The position numbers and the translations under genes are program-made. This document shows positions 1 through 11,830 of a DNA stretch of 64,000 nucleotides, piece after piece. Each line of letters starts with the position of its first letter. Position 1 is the stretch's first letter. The DNA comes from Panopea generosa. Lineage: Eukaryota > Mollusca > Bivalvia > Adapedonta > Hiatellidae. The stretch spans positions 18,276,437 to 18,340,436 of the forward strand of contig CM055906.1 in the NCBI GenBank assembly GCA_029582155.1, read 5' to 3'. The notes under the pieces are model-generated. The model did no database searches, had not been told where the DNA came from, and saw only the letters and a list, made by a program, of their open reading frames with translations.

Positions 1-1200
1 ATATATTATGGATATTCTGTTCAATAACTCATATTTTATTTTGTCTCTGTAGCGTATACTTCTTTAATTTTGTTGGCCAAATACTAAATCTCGTCCCGCG
101 ATAAAGTCTCTCATTGGCCAGTATCGAGTAATACTAAAACATAGACGAATAAAACGGAAACTGCCGGCATGTGTAATTAATTTCTCACTCATAAATGAGA
201 TAAAGTACAAGGATGGAATCAACCGTTATCTTCGAATGGGACATTCCTCTTTTTGATTCAAAAGAAAATTATAGGTTATGTATCTTTAACATATAACTAA
301 ACATTTACGCACTGTCCGGTACACTGGCAAACAGTATTAACTACCGAGCCCCCTCACTCTGTTTGATCTTTGACGGTTCGATATATACAAATATACTGAC
401 CGGTCCACCTGACGTAACATTACGCGTTATTGACGCTTCTGTGATAACGGGCTTTTTGTTGGCGCTTTAGTTAAACAGTTGACCGGGGATACTTAATACT
501 ATTTAAATGGTCACAAAGTGCAACGTCTAATTATGTGTTTGACTATTTCACAGACACATTTATTTGAAGGTCAGCGAGTAAAAGTGCCCTATTGACCCTT
601 TATATCTTGCCAGGTATGGGTAAATGTATTAAACACATATTTAAAAAACAACATGGTCTCGTGGATTGACCATGATGTAATGCTAATAGCGGATCTTAAA
701 GTTCACTTAGTGCATTTGTTAAAAGGTCACTTTTGTACTTTTGTTAATGGGGTTGAGCAAAATTTTGATACACTTGAAATTTATGTAGAACTTCTTTGGC
801 TCGAAAACAAATGGCTGGGACACCACATATATCTCGAATCACTTATCTTGTCAAGGCAGAATTCCTATTTCGATGTATACACGTGTGCATGTGTGGTATG
901 AAGTGGAACAATATTGGCTCGAACAACCCTTAACTCGAACTATTTTGTTCAGTCCTGTCGGGTTCGAACCATCGAAGTTCTACTGTACACATTTATTACA
1001 CCTAGTGGGAACCACATGCAGATTAACCTATGCATAACTTATACAAACCCAAGGTGTAAGCATTTCTCGTCACGTGATCCCACCACTGTTTCTTTTGCTA
1101 ACATAAGTATTTTATAAAATAATTACATAGGCGCAGTTGATTATAGATCGTGTGCTCATGTTTACAATTTTCCAAATGTGTTTGCATTAAACATTCAACA
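1..1200. other. No recognisable feature
   Basis: AT-rich unique-looking sequence. Short frames at 653-1117 show no family similarity, signal peptide or splice pattern that I can support. Confidence 0.5.
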
Positions 1201-1276
1201 AGCGGAGCGGTAGTGCAGTGGATATGTTGTTTGCTACTCACGTAAAAGGTTGTGGGTTCGATACCCAGCTCGACTC
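1201..1276 (+). repeat. tRNA-like SINE head (family 4)
   Basis: Contains an A-box-like GGTAGTGCAGTGGATA and a B-box-like GGTTCGATACCC with tRNA spacing. The acceptor arms do not pair properly, so this is a tRNA-derived retroposon head and not a working tRNA gene. The body downstream is not defined by a second copy in this window. Confidence 0.55.
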
Positions 1277-1770
1277 ATTTCTCAATAAAAGAAACAACCT
1301 CAATACTTATTCCACTAAGGAAAAGACTGATAATTACTAATATTAGTAACTTATGTAACTTTAAATGTTAAATATTGTTTGTAATTTGGGACTTTTTCTT
1401 TGTTCTGATACATCTGTTGACCTTAAGCAATAATTTAAATATTAACAGTCGTTCTGATAGGACTTTAAGTCGAGGACCCACGTGAATGTGCTACAACAGA
1501 AGAACCTAAATAACCAGAAGAAACTTACGGTGAGTTTCTATCTGTATCCTGCACTATCCCCCGCAAACCTAAAAAGACTAACACTCTTCTGGGGACATCG
1601 CTCATATGGGAAACCGGTGGCGATGTAAAATAAGCTTAAATATACAAGTTTCGGGCAATTTTTACCAGTATACTCGAATAGGCCAGTCATGGTTCAGAAA
1701 TCTGGATTTCAGGCTCAGACGGGATCTTGGCGGGGTAGGTTAATGTTAATATCAAAGTTGGTGCGACACG
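1277..1770. other. Unassigned spacer
   Basis: No open frame or repeat that I can name, apart from a short sequence around 1746 (GTTAATATCAAAGT) that recurs at 1951, each just before a tRNA-like head. Confidence 0.4.
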
Positions 1771-1771
1771 T

Positions 1772-1850
1772 GCGGTCGAGATCGGTTTGCTCAGATGGTA
1801 GCCCGTCTTACTAAGAATCAAAGGATCGTTAATTCGAATTCCCTGATATC
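1772..1850 (+). repeat. Degenerate tRNA-like SINE head (family 3)
   Basis: Reads GATCGGTTTGCTCAGATGGTAG and a weak B box TTAATTCGAATTCC. It matches the heads at 1981 and 22443 in order and spacing but is more decayed. Confidence 0.5.
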
Positions 1851-1980
1851 TCTGATAATGTTGTCCACATTTAAATAAGACAAAGGTTAACTTTTATATT
1901 ACAATTTAGGCGCGTTTAAAGATAGAATATATGGTTAAGTATGAGTTACTGTTAATATCAAAGTGGATATGGTACTTTCA

Positions 1981-2068
1981 GCCGGGACCGGTTACCTCAG
2001 ACGGTAGTGCGTCTCACTATCAATACAGGGACGGTGAGTTCGGATCCCGCCCGGTTACAATCTCCGTA
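1981..2068 (+). repeat. tRNA-like SINE head (family 3)
   Basis: Starts GCCGGGACCGGTTACCTCAG with a D-arm-like CTCAGACGGTAG and a B box GTTCGGATCCC. It is very similar to 22443-22523. The flank GTTAATATCAAAGT is shared with the copy 200 bp upstream. Confidence 0.65.
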
Positions 2069-2599
2069 ATTCGAACAAACAAAAGAAAATACACGAATAA
2101 CTGAAACTGTTTTCATGCCACATTGTACATCGATTGACTGTAATGCAATACATTACACAATTTAAATTTCAGAAAAACATTTATTAGACACAACCTGTAA
2201 TGCAATTTAAAAACATATCCCATATGAATTTAGAAACATCTTTAAGTTATAAGACAATCGGTAGTGCAATAAATTACTCAGTTTCAATCATTTTATAAAT
2301 ATATTTAATCATGTTTCATATTTATTTTATAATTATATACATAAACAGATACATACATGTATGGTCGGGTACAAAACGGAGTCGGAGGATATGACTGTAA
2401 AGTTAGTAGGTAGTTCGTAGTTGGTAGTAAGGAATTCGAATAACCAACTACCCACCGGCTGCCAGTTGGGGATATTGATTCTTTGTTATAATTACTATTT
2501 GGTTTACATATTTTACTGGTGTTTATAGTAGAATTATAAAGTATTGGTGTAAAATTATTAATACTGACAATATCATTATACATAAATTATATCAACAAA

Positions 2600-3188
2600 G
2601 TGTAAATGATCGTGCAAAAGGATGTAAAAATTGGGTTTCCAATGTGAAGAAACTATTAAATGATTATGGGTTTTCTTAATTATTTAAAGATGCTTCTTTT
2701 GATAAAAAAACCCATTTCCTTGTATATTCAAAAAACGTGTTATTTATTGTTTTATCCAAGAATGGAATGGCTCAGTTAACAATAGTCATGTTATAGAAGA
2801 GAATAAATATTTCAAAAGTCGTTTTGCATATGAACAATATTTAGATATTCTCCAAAACGATTTAAGATTGTTTGTTACTAGAATTAGATTATCAGCACAT
2901 ACTCTTAGAATTCAAACATGTCGTTTTGCAAGAAATCACATTCCAAGAAATGAGAGATATTGTCTTTGTTGTAACACTACTGAGGTAGAAGATATATACC
3001 ATTTTATTTGCATCTGTCCATGCTACAGTGATTTTAGAAAGACGTTTATAAATAAACATGTTTTTCAAAGACCGTCTATGTACAAGCTTATGGAATTGCT
3101 TAAAACAAATGATAAAAGTATTTTAGTCAGTTTTGCTCAATACATTAAGAAATTTCTGACATTAAGAAACAGCATTTCAAACGTTTAA
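2600..3188 (+). pseudogene. Non-LTR retrotransposon reverse transcriptase, C-terminal remnant
   Basis: From 2752 an open frame runs FIQEWNGSV, then RIRLSAHTLRIQTCR, PRNERYCLCC, EDIYHFICICPCY and RPSMYKLMELL to a stop at 3188. A CXXC...H...C knuckle preceded by IPRNER and followed by RPSMYK is the usual end of bivalve LINE ORF2 proteins. Upstream, 2600-2660 reads NWVSNVKKLLNDYGFS in another frame, the block that normally precedes it, with a stop and a frameshift between. It is therefore a dead 5'-truncated copy. It lies inside the inverted-repeat element, so it was captured or inserted there. Confidence 0.8.
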
Positions 3189-3510
3189 TAGTTTATGTAA
3201 ATATATTGAATATCTTTTATCTATTTTTGGAAACAATCACTTAATCAATAAAAGAAAATCACTTAAATATTTAAGAATTGTGTTCATCCTCTTATTTTTA
3301 TGAATTTATGACTTAAAAGTTTTTCATGCATTATTTCGATATTGAAAATAAAAAAATGAACTTACTTTAAATGCAAATGAAAAATGGCGGTACAAATTAT
3401 GTATTTATTAACAATATATTTTACGTGGTATTATGTATTGTAAATATGTTATAATGACGATGTATTTATGTACAAGTCTGAAATAAAATATCTGTATTAT
3501 CTGTATTAAT

Positions 3511-3735
3511 ATTCGCGGCGAATCCCCAACTGGACATTTTGAATCGCCGTCTGGTGTGTATACTCGTTATATCGTTATGATATTTAATCGCTGCTTTTTT
3601 TTGAACAAATAAATTTAATAAAAAGTAAGTTTATAATAATGATTAACACACTAGTGCCTAGGTTAGTTCTTCAATATATCGAGTATACTCACCAGACGGC
3701 GATTCAAAATGTCCAGTTGGGGATTCGCCGCGAAT
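3511..3735. mobile_element. 225-bp inverted-repeat element with 56-bp near-perfect arms
   Basis: Arms 3511-3566 and 3680-3735 are reverse complements with one visible mismatch in 56 bp. The outer end begins ATTCGCGGCGAATCCCC, itself palindromic. The 113-bp centre is AT-rich with no frame. A second, weaker inverted repeat (about 3731-3770 and 3850-3892) abuts it. Probably a MITE nested in the larger element. Confidence 0.7.
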
Positions 3736-3948
3736 CGCCAACTACCAACCAGCTGGCAGTTAGGGGTTCAGATTTTATATTAATTAACATACATTTTTAT
3801 TGAGTAACACGAGTAAAATATGTAAATCAATTAGTAATTATAATAACGAATCCGTATCCCCAACTGGCAGCTGGTCGGTAGTTGGTTATTCGAATCTCCA
3901 ACTACCAACTGCGAACTACCTACTAACTTTACAGTAATCGGAAGATTA

Positions 3949-4468
3949 TCTGTCACTAACGACAAATCGGTTGCTAAACATTACACGTGACGCTTAAGTA
4001 AGCAAGTAAGAAAAAAAAAACCATCAGGCTTATCAGTCCATGAGGCAAAATATACACATATACCTTTTTTGACAGAAAGTGGTCAATGAAAATAGCAAAC
4101 ATGAAATGTAAATATTACCATACCATATGTCCGTGTGTGGTCATATTACTTGAATACAAATAAGACCAGTTGGTCGTTTACCAGGAATGTGATATGGGAT
4201 ATACACATTCATCAACACTAAGGTAGCAAACCCATTTGTAAGTTTATGTTTACTGGATTGATAGAATAATAGATTATTACATACAGTTGTAATCACACAA
4301 AATATAGTTTAAGCTTTGTTATAATCACTTTTTTTTAACATGATCATTCATTTTAAATGATAATATGTTAAAGTGTTATCAATTAAGTGCTCTCGGAGGG
4401 GACGTTTGTGTACATCAACTAATTATCAATTTCAATTTTGTGTGCCACATACCGACTTTAACTTCCAA
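3949..4468. other. Unassigned AT-rich spacer
   Basis: Nothing recognised apart from a short A run near 4011. Confidence 0.4.
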
Positions 4469-4651
4469 TACAGTCAAACCTGTCTTAAGCATCCACTCAA
4501 GGGAAAAAGGAAAAATGACCAATTAATTCAGGTGGCTGCTTAATATAGCTTGATTAAAACTAAAATAATAAAAAATGGTGAATAGAGAGTGTGGCTGTTT
4601 ATGACAAGTCGTTGCTTAACAGAGGTGATCAATAGCACAGGTTTTACTGTA
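4469..4651. mobile_element. 183-bp MITE with TA flanks (Tc1/mariner-like ends)
   Basis: Ends TACAGTCAAACCTGT and, inverted, TACAGTAAAACCTGT. Both termini carry TA, as expected for a TA target duplication. The centre has no coding potential. CAGT-type ends with TA duplications fit non-autonomous mariner-type elements. Confidence 0.65.
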
Positions 4652-5143
4652 TCCTATTGACATACATGTACAAATTGACAATATTTACAATCATTACGCA
4701 TAAATCGATAATAATTGAATTGCATTTATCTCAACAACTTGTAATAGATATCGAGGACTCGGCGCAAAACTATTGTAACTGACATTCTGGCCTAAAACGT
4801 GTTTTTTTTTGCAGAATTATATATCTTTTCATACTCCGCAATATGTGAAAAAATATCAGAGTTGAATTCCAGCAAATAATGGAAAAGTTGTTTAATGCAT
4901 GTAAATTCAACAAGTATAATGTTTTGTTATAAAGTTTGAAGATTTTAGAACAAATACTTCAGTCAGTATAGTAAGCTAAATCAAGCTATTACCTTCTCGC
5001 ATTTCTTATAAAAAATCTGTATACAGTATTTGCTTCATCCGTTAAGACTTAGATGGTACATGATTATGTAATAGGCTGTCATCGTCACGATATCATCATG
5101 TTTTATCTTTATTAAGCCCTCGCCTATTGCACTGTTTTCAAAA
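4652..5143. other. Unassigned AT-rich spacer
   Basis: No frame, repeat or RNA feature that I can support. Confidence 0.4.
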
Positions 5144-5436
5144 GACCGCCGCGTGGTCTAGTGGTAGAGCATCCGCCTCGCATGCGGAAGGTCGTGGGTT
5201 CGATCCCCGGCCGGGTCATACCAAATACTTTAAAAATGGTACTAGAAGTTTCCTCGCTTGACGCTCAGCATTTAGAGGAGAGTTCTAGGTCTGGTCGGCC
5301 CGATGTCAGTATTATGTGACTGGGCTGGGTATCATACCATGTGTCTGCGGTATGATACTCCAGTGTGACAGCGCTCAGAATGCTGTCTCAAGTAGACACC
5401 GTCGCGATATGACTGAACAATTGTTGAAAGCGACGC

Positions 5437-5470
<34 letters not shown>
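5144..5470 (+). repeat. tRNA-derived SINE with CAA tail (family 1), best-preserved copy
   Basis: The head has an A box TGGTCTAGTGGTAGAGC and a B box GGTTCGATCCC, but the acceptor stem is largely unpaired. The body runs from the common motif GGTACTAGAAGTTTCCTCGC through GCGACGCTAAA to a (CAA)n tail of about 33 bp. Two more copies at 12122 and 49024 share head, body and tail and carry target-site duplications, which defines the element limits. Confidence 0.88.
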
Positions 5471-6102
5471 AAGTAGTCTAAAGGCAGCTCTTGCAATTAA
5501 TAGCTGGACCTTGCTTTTGCTATTTAACTATTTAAAAACACAAAACAACAACTCAATGATGAAACCCAAAGTGCTTCTTTGAGAATATAGCAGATTCGAA
5601 AATATGCAGTAAATATTTTCATCTCTTTATCACCAAGAAAAGGAAATATGAATATGAAATCTTATTTAAGCATTATTGTAGAAAACTCTACCCAATAAAC
5701 ATCTTTCCATATGAAACATTAATTTAGCAACATTAGTTACGGCCCTCCTCTTAATATTACTGAGTGCTTATCAATGGGCGACATCACGTAATGTCTATAC
5801 GCAGGAGATATAACATAGTGCATATTAAAAACAGTCAGCAGACAGTTGTAGTGAATCGGTCATTGCCCGGGTACACAATAGGTAATAGGAACGATCCCAG
5901 GCTCGACCCGTCCCCTAAAAACATCACAGAATACTGGTTCTATCAAGGAAATGGGGCGAGAGCTATTCACATAACCATGGGTTTACTTTGCAATCAAGCT
6001 TAAAGAAATTAATGTGAACAATAAACATGTTAAAGAGCGGTATTACGGAATGCACGCCATGAAAACAATATTTTTTTCTGCTGACTTTAATGGAACATGC
6101 TT

Positions 6103-6485
6103 CTGTTTCAACAGGAGTTTTAAGTATATGCTTAAATACTTAACAAATTAAATCTAAGAAAATCATCAAGATGATCGTTTTTTTTAGACTTGTTCTGATA
6201 TAATTGTATATGATTTCACTGGCATTCATTAAATAATAAATAAATAACCAGTCAATCCTCACTTAAACTTTTTAGTATTTAAGTAAAACTTAAGAAATTA
6301 TCGGTGAAACAGTTTATTCAAATACATGTACTTAAAAACATAACTAAGTTTTGACTGGTTATTTATCTATTATATAATCAATATCAATGAAACAGTATGC
6401 AGTTTTATTGGAACCAGTCTAAATATCGTGACCACCTGGCGGATTTTCTTAGATTTAAGTTTTTAAGTATATATCGGCGAAACAG
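6103..6485. mobile_element. Foldback MITE, copy 1
   Basis: About 383 bp. The two arms (6103-6255 and 6352-6485) are imperfect reverse complements along their whole length: CTGTTTC at the outer end, AAATCTAAGAAAATC in the middle and TAAATAACCAGTCAA at the inner end. The centre is a 95-bp AT-rich loop. No frame. It is carried in both copies of the segmental repeat. Confidence 0.7.
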
Positions 6486-6595
6486 GAGTAAGGAGAGGGA
6501 ATAATTACATATTGCATGTCAGAGTGATATTTCGTGATGAATAGCGACACATATCAAAGAGTAATATTTCTTAATGCATATCAACAAGATATACT

Positions 6596-7945
6596 GCGGA
6601 GAGTGTGCAAAGGGGCGATATAAGGTAGTTCATATCAAGGGACGATATTAGGTAGTTCATATCACGGGGCGATATTATGTAGTTCATATCAAGGGGCGAT
6701 ATAAGATAGTTCATATCAAGGGGCGATATTAGGTAGTTCATATCAAGAGGCGATATTATGTAGTTCATATCAAGGGGCGATATTAGATAGTTCATATCAA
6801 AAGGCGATATTAGGTAGTTCATATCAAGAGGCGATATTATGTAGTTCATATCAAGGGGCAATTTTAGGTAGTTCATATCAAGGGGCGATATTAGATAGTT
6901 CATATCAAGGGGCGATTTAAGGCAGTTCATATCAATGGACGATATTATGTAGTTCATATCAAGGGGCGATATAAGATAGTTCATATCAAGAGGCGATATT
7001 AGGTAGTTCATATCAAGGGGCGATATTATGTAGTTCATATCAAGGGGCAATATTAGGTAGTTCAAATCAAGAGGCGATATTAGGTAGTTCATATCAAGAG
7101 GCGATATTATGTAGTTCATATCAAGGGGCGATATTATGTAGTTCATATCAAGGGGCGATATTATGTAGTTCATATCAAGGGGCGATATTAGGTAGTTCAT
7201 ATCAAGGGGCAATTTTAGGTAGTTCATACCAAGGGGCGATATTAGATAGTTCATATCAAGGGGCGATTTAATGCAGTTCATATCAAGGGGCGATATTATG
7301 TAGTTCATATCAAGGGGCGATATTAGGTAGTTCATATCAAGGGGCGATATTATGAAGTTCATATCAAGGGGCGATATTATGTAGTTCATATCAAGGGGCG
7401 ATATTAGGTAGTTCATATCAAGGGGCAATTTTAGGTAGTTCATATCAAGGGGCGATATTAGATAGTTCATATCAAGGGGCGATATAAGGCAGTTCATATC
7501 AAGGGGCGATATTATGTAGTTCATATCAAGGGGCGATATTATGTAGTTCATATCAAGGGGCGATATTAGGTAGTTCATATCAAGGGGCGATATTAGGTAG
7601 TTCATATCAAGGGGCGATATTATGTAGTTCATATCAAGGGGCGATATAAGGCAGTTCATATCAAGGGGCGATATAAGGTAGTTCATATCAAGGGGCGATA
7701 TTAGATAGTTCATATCAAGGGGCGATATAAGGCAGTTCATATCAAGAGGCGATATTAGGTAGTTCATATCAAGGGGCGATATTAAGTAGTTCATATCAAG
7801 GGGCGATATTAGGTAGTTCATATCAAGGGGCGATATTAGATAGTTCATATCAAGGGGCGATATTAGGTAGTTCAATAAGGGGCGATATAAGGTAGTTTAT
7901 ATCAAGGGGCGATATTAGATAGTTCATATCAAGGGGCGATTTTAG
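6596..7945. repeat. 27-bp satellite, type A array A1 (about 50 units)
   Basis: Unit of 27 bp with the core GGGGCGATATTA followed by GTAGTTCATATCA. On the minus strand it keeps a frame open for 434 codons (repeating MNYLISPLD), but the plus strand is full of stops. There is no signal peptide, splice context or non-repeat coding flank, so I do not treat it as a gene. A two-base deletion sits at about 7875. Confidence 0.9.
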
Positions 7946-8633
7946 GGAGCGGATGTTAAGAGGCGATATTACATAGTGAACGTTAGAAGACGATAGTATG
8001 AAGTGCCTGTCAAGTAATGATATTATGAGGTTCATGTCAAGTAATGATATTATGAGGTGCATGTCAAGTAATGATATTATGAGGTGCATGTCAAGTAATG
8101 ATACTATGAGGTGCATATCAAGTAATTATATTATGAGGTGCATATCAAGTAATGATATTATGAAGTGCATGTCAAGTAATGATATTATGAAGTGCATGTC
8201 AAGTAATGATATTATGAGGTGTATGTCAAGTAATTATATTATAAAGTGTATGTCAGGTAATGATATTATGAGGTGCATGTCTAGTAATGATATTATGAAG
8301 TGCATGTCAAGTAATGATATAATGAATTGCATGTCAAGTTATGATATTATGAGGTGCATGTCAAGTAATGATATTATGAGGTGCATATCAAGTAATGATA
8401 TTATGAGGTGCATATCAAATAATCATATTATGAGGTGCATGTCAAGTACTGATACTATGAGGTGCATGTCAAGTAATGATATTATGAAGTGCATGTCAAG
8501 TAATGATACTATGAAGTACATTTCAAGTAATGATACTATGAGGTGCATATCAAGTAATGATATTATGAAGTGCATATCAAGTAATGATATTATAAGGTGC
8601 ATATCAAGTAATGATATTATGAAGTGCATATCA
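7946..8633. repeat. 27-bp satellite, type B array B1 (about 24 units)
   Basis: Same 27-bp period and alignable with type A, but the core is AGTAATGATATTATGA followed by GTGCATGTCA. A transition zone at 7946-7995 has mixed units. Frames stay open on both strands (repeating SNDIMRCMS on plus), which is what a stop-free 27-bp unit produces. Confidence 0.9.
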
Positions 8634-8985
8634 TAATATTACTGAGTGCTTATCAATGGGCGACATCACGTAATGTCTATACACAGGAGATATAACATAG
8701 TGCATATTAATAACAGTCAGCAGACAGGTGTAGTGAAATGGTCATTGCTCGGGTACACAATAGGTAATAGGAACGATCCCAGGCTCGACCCGTCCCCTAA
8801 AAACATCACAGAATACTGGTTCTATCAAGGAAATGGACCGAGAGCTATTTACATAACCATGGGTTTACTTTGCAATCAAGCTTAAAGAAATTAATGTGAA
8901 AAATTAACATGTTAAAGAGCGGTATTACGGAATGCACGCCATGAAAACAATATTTTTTTTCTGCTGACTTTAATGGAACATGCTT

Positions 8986-9368
8986 CTGTTTCAACAGGAG
9001 TTTTAAGTATATGCTTAAATACTTAACAAATTAAATCTAAGAAAATCATCAAGATGATCGTTTTTTTTAGACTTGTTCTGATATAATTGTATATGATTTC
9101 ACTGGCATTCATTAAATAATAAATAAATAACCAGTCAATCCTCACTTAAACTTTTTAGTATTTAAGTAAAACTTAAGAAATTATCGGTGAAACAGTTTAT
9201 TCAAATACATGTACTTAAAAACATAACTAAGTTTTGACTGGTTATTTATCTATTATATAATCAATATCAATGAAACAGTATGCAGTTTTATTGGAACCAG
9301 TCTAAATATCGTGACCACCTGGCGGATTTTCTTAGATTTAAGTTTTTAAGTATATATCGGCGAAACAG
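8986..9368. mobile_element. Foldback MITE, copy 2
   Basis: Same foldback element as 6103-6485, carried along by the segmental duplication. I see no difference between the two copies on reading. Confidence 0.7.
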
Positions 9369-9478
9369 GAGTAAGGAGAGGGAATAATTACATATTGCAT
9401 GTCAGAGTGATATTTCGTGATGAATAGCGACACATATCAAAGAGTAATATTTCTTAATGCATATCAACAAGATATACT

Positions 9479-10101
9479 GCGGAGAGTGTGCAAAGGGGCG
9501 ATATAAGGTAGTTCATATCAAGGGACGATATTAGGTAGTTCATATCACGGGGCGATATTAGATAGTTCATATCAAGGGGCGATATTAGGTAGTTCATATC
9601 AAGGGGCGATATTAGGTAGTTCATATCACGGGGCGATATTAGATAGTTCATATCAAGGGGCGATATTAGGTAGTTCATATCACGGGGCGATATTAGATAG
9701 TTCATATCAAGGGGCGATATTAGGTAGTTCATATCAAGGGACGATATTAGGTAGTTCATATCAAGGGGCGATATTAGAGAGTTCATATCAAGGGGCGATA
9801 TTAGGTAGTTCATATCAAGGGACGATATTAGGTAGTTCATATCAAGGGGCGATATTAGATAGTTCATATCAAGGGGCGATATTAGGTAGTTCATATCAAT
9901 GGACGATATTAGGCAGTTCACATCAAGGGGCGATATAAGGCAGTTCACATCAAGGGGCGATATTAGGTAGTTAACATCAAGGGGCGATATTAGGTAGTTC
10001 ATATCAAGGGGCGATATTAGGTAGTTCATATCAAGGGACGATATAAGGCAGTTCATATCAAGGGGCGATATTAAGTAGTTCATATCAAGGGGCGATTTTA
10101 G
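9479..10101. repeat. 27-bp satellite, type A array A2 (about 23 units)
   Basis: Type A units as in A1. The first three units match A1. The total length equals A1 minus 27 units, once the two-base deletion in A1 is allowed for. The minus frame is again open. Confidence 0.9.
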
Positions 10102-11830
10102 GGAGCAGATGCTAAGAGGCGATATTACGTAGTGAACGTTAGAAGACGATAGAATGAAGTGCCTGTCAAGTAATGATATTATGAAGTGCATGTCAAGTAA
10201 TGATATTATGAAGTGCATGTCAAGTAATGATATTATGTGGTGCATGTCAAGTAATGATATTATGAAGTGCATGTCAAGTTATGATTATGAAGTGCATATC
10301 AAGTTATGATATTATGAAGTGCATCTTAAGTAATGCTATTATGAAGTGCATATTTAGTAATGATATTATGAAGTGCATATCAAGTAATGATATTATGAAG
10401 TGCATATTAAGTAATGGTATTATGAAGTGCATGTCAAGTAATGATATTACGAGGTGCATATCAAGTAATGATATTATGAGGTGCATATCAAGTAATGATA
10501 TTATGAAGTGCATGTCAAGTAATGATATTATGAGGTGCATGTCAAGTAATGCTAGTATGAAGTGCCTGTCAAGTAATGATATTATGAAGTGCATGTCAAG
10601 TAATGATATTATGAAGTGCATGTCAAGTAATGATATTATGAGGTGCATGTCAAGTAATGCTATTATGAGGTGCATGTCAAGTAATGATATTATGAGGGGC
10701 ATGTCAAGTAATGATATTATGAGGTGCCTGTCAATTAATGATATTATGAGGTGCATGTCAAGTAATGATATTATGAGGTGCATGTCAAGTAATGATATAA
10801 TGAGGTGCATGTCAGGTAATGATATTATGAGGTGGATGTCAGGTAATGATAGTATGAGGTGCCTGTCAGGTAATGATATTATGAGGTGCATGTTAAGTAA
10901 TGATATTATGAATGTTAAGTAATGATATTATGAAGTGCATGTCAAGTAATGATATAATGAAGTGCATGTCAAGTAATTATATTATGAATTGCATGTCAAG
11001 TAATGATATTATGAAGTGCATGTCAAGTAATGATATTATGAGGTGCATATAAGTAATGATATTATGAGGTGCATATCAAGTAATTATATTATGAGGTGCA
11101 TGTCAAGTAATGATATTATGAGGTGCATGTTAAGTAATGATATTATGAATGTTAAGTAATGATATTATGAAGTGCATGTCAAGTAATGATATTATGAATT
11201 GCATGTCAAGTAATAATATTATGAAGTGCATGTCAAGTAATGATATTATGAGGTGCATACAAGTAATGATACTATGAGGCGCATGTCAAGTAATGATATT
11301 ATGAGGCGCATGTCAAGTTATGATATTATGAGGTGCATGTCAAGTTATGATATTATGAGGTGCATGTCAAGTAATGATATTATGAATTGCATGTCAAGTA
11401 ATGATATTATGAGGTACATGTCAAGTAATGATATTATGAGGTGCATGTAAAGTAATGATATTATGAAGTGCATGTCAAGTAATGATATTATGAAGTGCAT
11501 GTCAAGTAATGATATTATGAGGTGCATACAAGTAATGATACTATGAGGCGCATGTCAAGTAATGATATTATGAGGCGCATGTCAAGTTATGATATTATAA
11601 GACGCATGTCAAGTTATGATATTATAAGGCGCATGTCAAGTAATGATATTATGAGGTGCATGTCAAGTAATGATATTATGAAGTGCATGTCAAGTAATGA
11701 TATTATGAAGTGCATGTCAAGTAATGATATTATGAAGTGCATGTTAAGCAATGATATTATGAGGTGCATATCAAGTAATGATATTATGAGGTGCATATCA
11801 AGTAATGATATCATGAAGTGCATATCAAGG
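10102..11830. repeat. 27-bp satellite, type B array B2 (about 63 units) with higher-order repeats
   Basis: Type B units. Unusual unit blocks recur together: a GTGCATACAAG block at 11254 and 11523 (269 bp apart, ten units minus one base) and an AATGTTAAG block near 10910 and 11150 (about nine units). This shows multi-unit copying. Single-base deletions break the frames several times. Confidence 0.88.

Larger units (their letters stand above)
2393..3937. mobile_element. Long-TIR DNA element (Mutator-like by structure) carrying a LINE fragment
   Basis: Terminal inverted repeats of about 84 bp: 2393-2476 and the reverse complement at 3853-3935. Both outer ends start with (T)ACTGTAAAGTTAGTAGGTAG. 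The outer flanks form an imperfect direct repeat, TCGGAGGATAT at 2382-2392 and TCGGAAGATTA at 3938-3948, which would fit a 9-11 bp target duplication. Long TIRs with a 9-11 bp duplication suggest a Mutator-like non-autonomous element. No transposase is present. Inside are a reverse transcriptase remnant (2600-3188) and further inverted repeats. The superfamily call is inference. Confidence 0.55.
5752..8633. repeat. 2.88-kb segmental repeat, copy 1 (unique block plus satellites A1 and B1)
   Basis: Consists of an 815-bp non-tandem block (5752-6566) with diverged 27-bp units at its edges, array A1 and array B1. The same order resumes at 8634. Over the first 280 bp the two copies differ at about 11 sites; over the next 540 bp I see essentially only a one-base T-run difference. 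Confidence 0.85.
8634..11830. repeat. Segmental repeat, copy 2 (unique block plus satellites A2 and B2)
   Basis: Repeats the structure of 5752-8633. The unique block is displaced by 2882-2883 bp. Array A2 is 27 units shorter than A1, and array B2 is about 38 units longer than B1. The junction runs directly from the last B1 unit into the unique block. Confidence 0.85.

Noticed and set aside
5144..5216. Functional tRNA gene
   Set aside because: A and B boxes are good but the acceptor stem does not pair beyond about four bases, and the head is joined to a repeated body with a CAA tail found at two other sites.
6571..7875. 434-codon minus-strand frame (MNYLISPLD repeats) as a protein gene
   Set aside because: It is the direct translation of a 27-bp satellite with no non-repeat coding flank, signal peptide or splice context; the shorter sister array shows the same frame.
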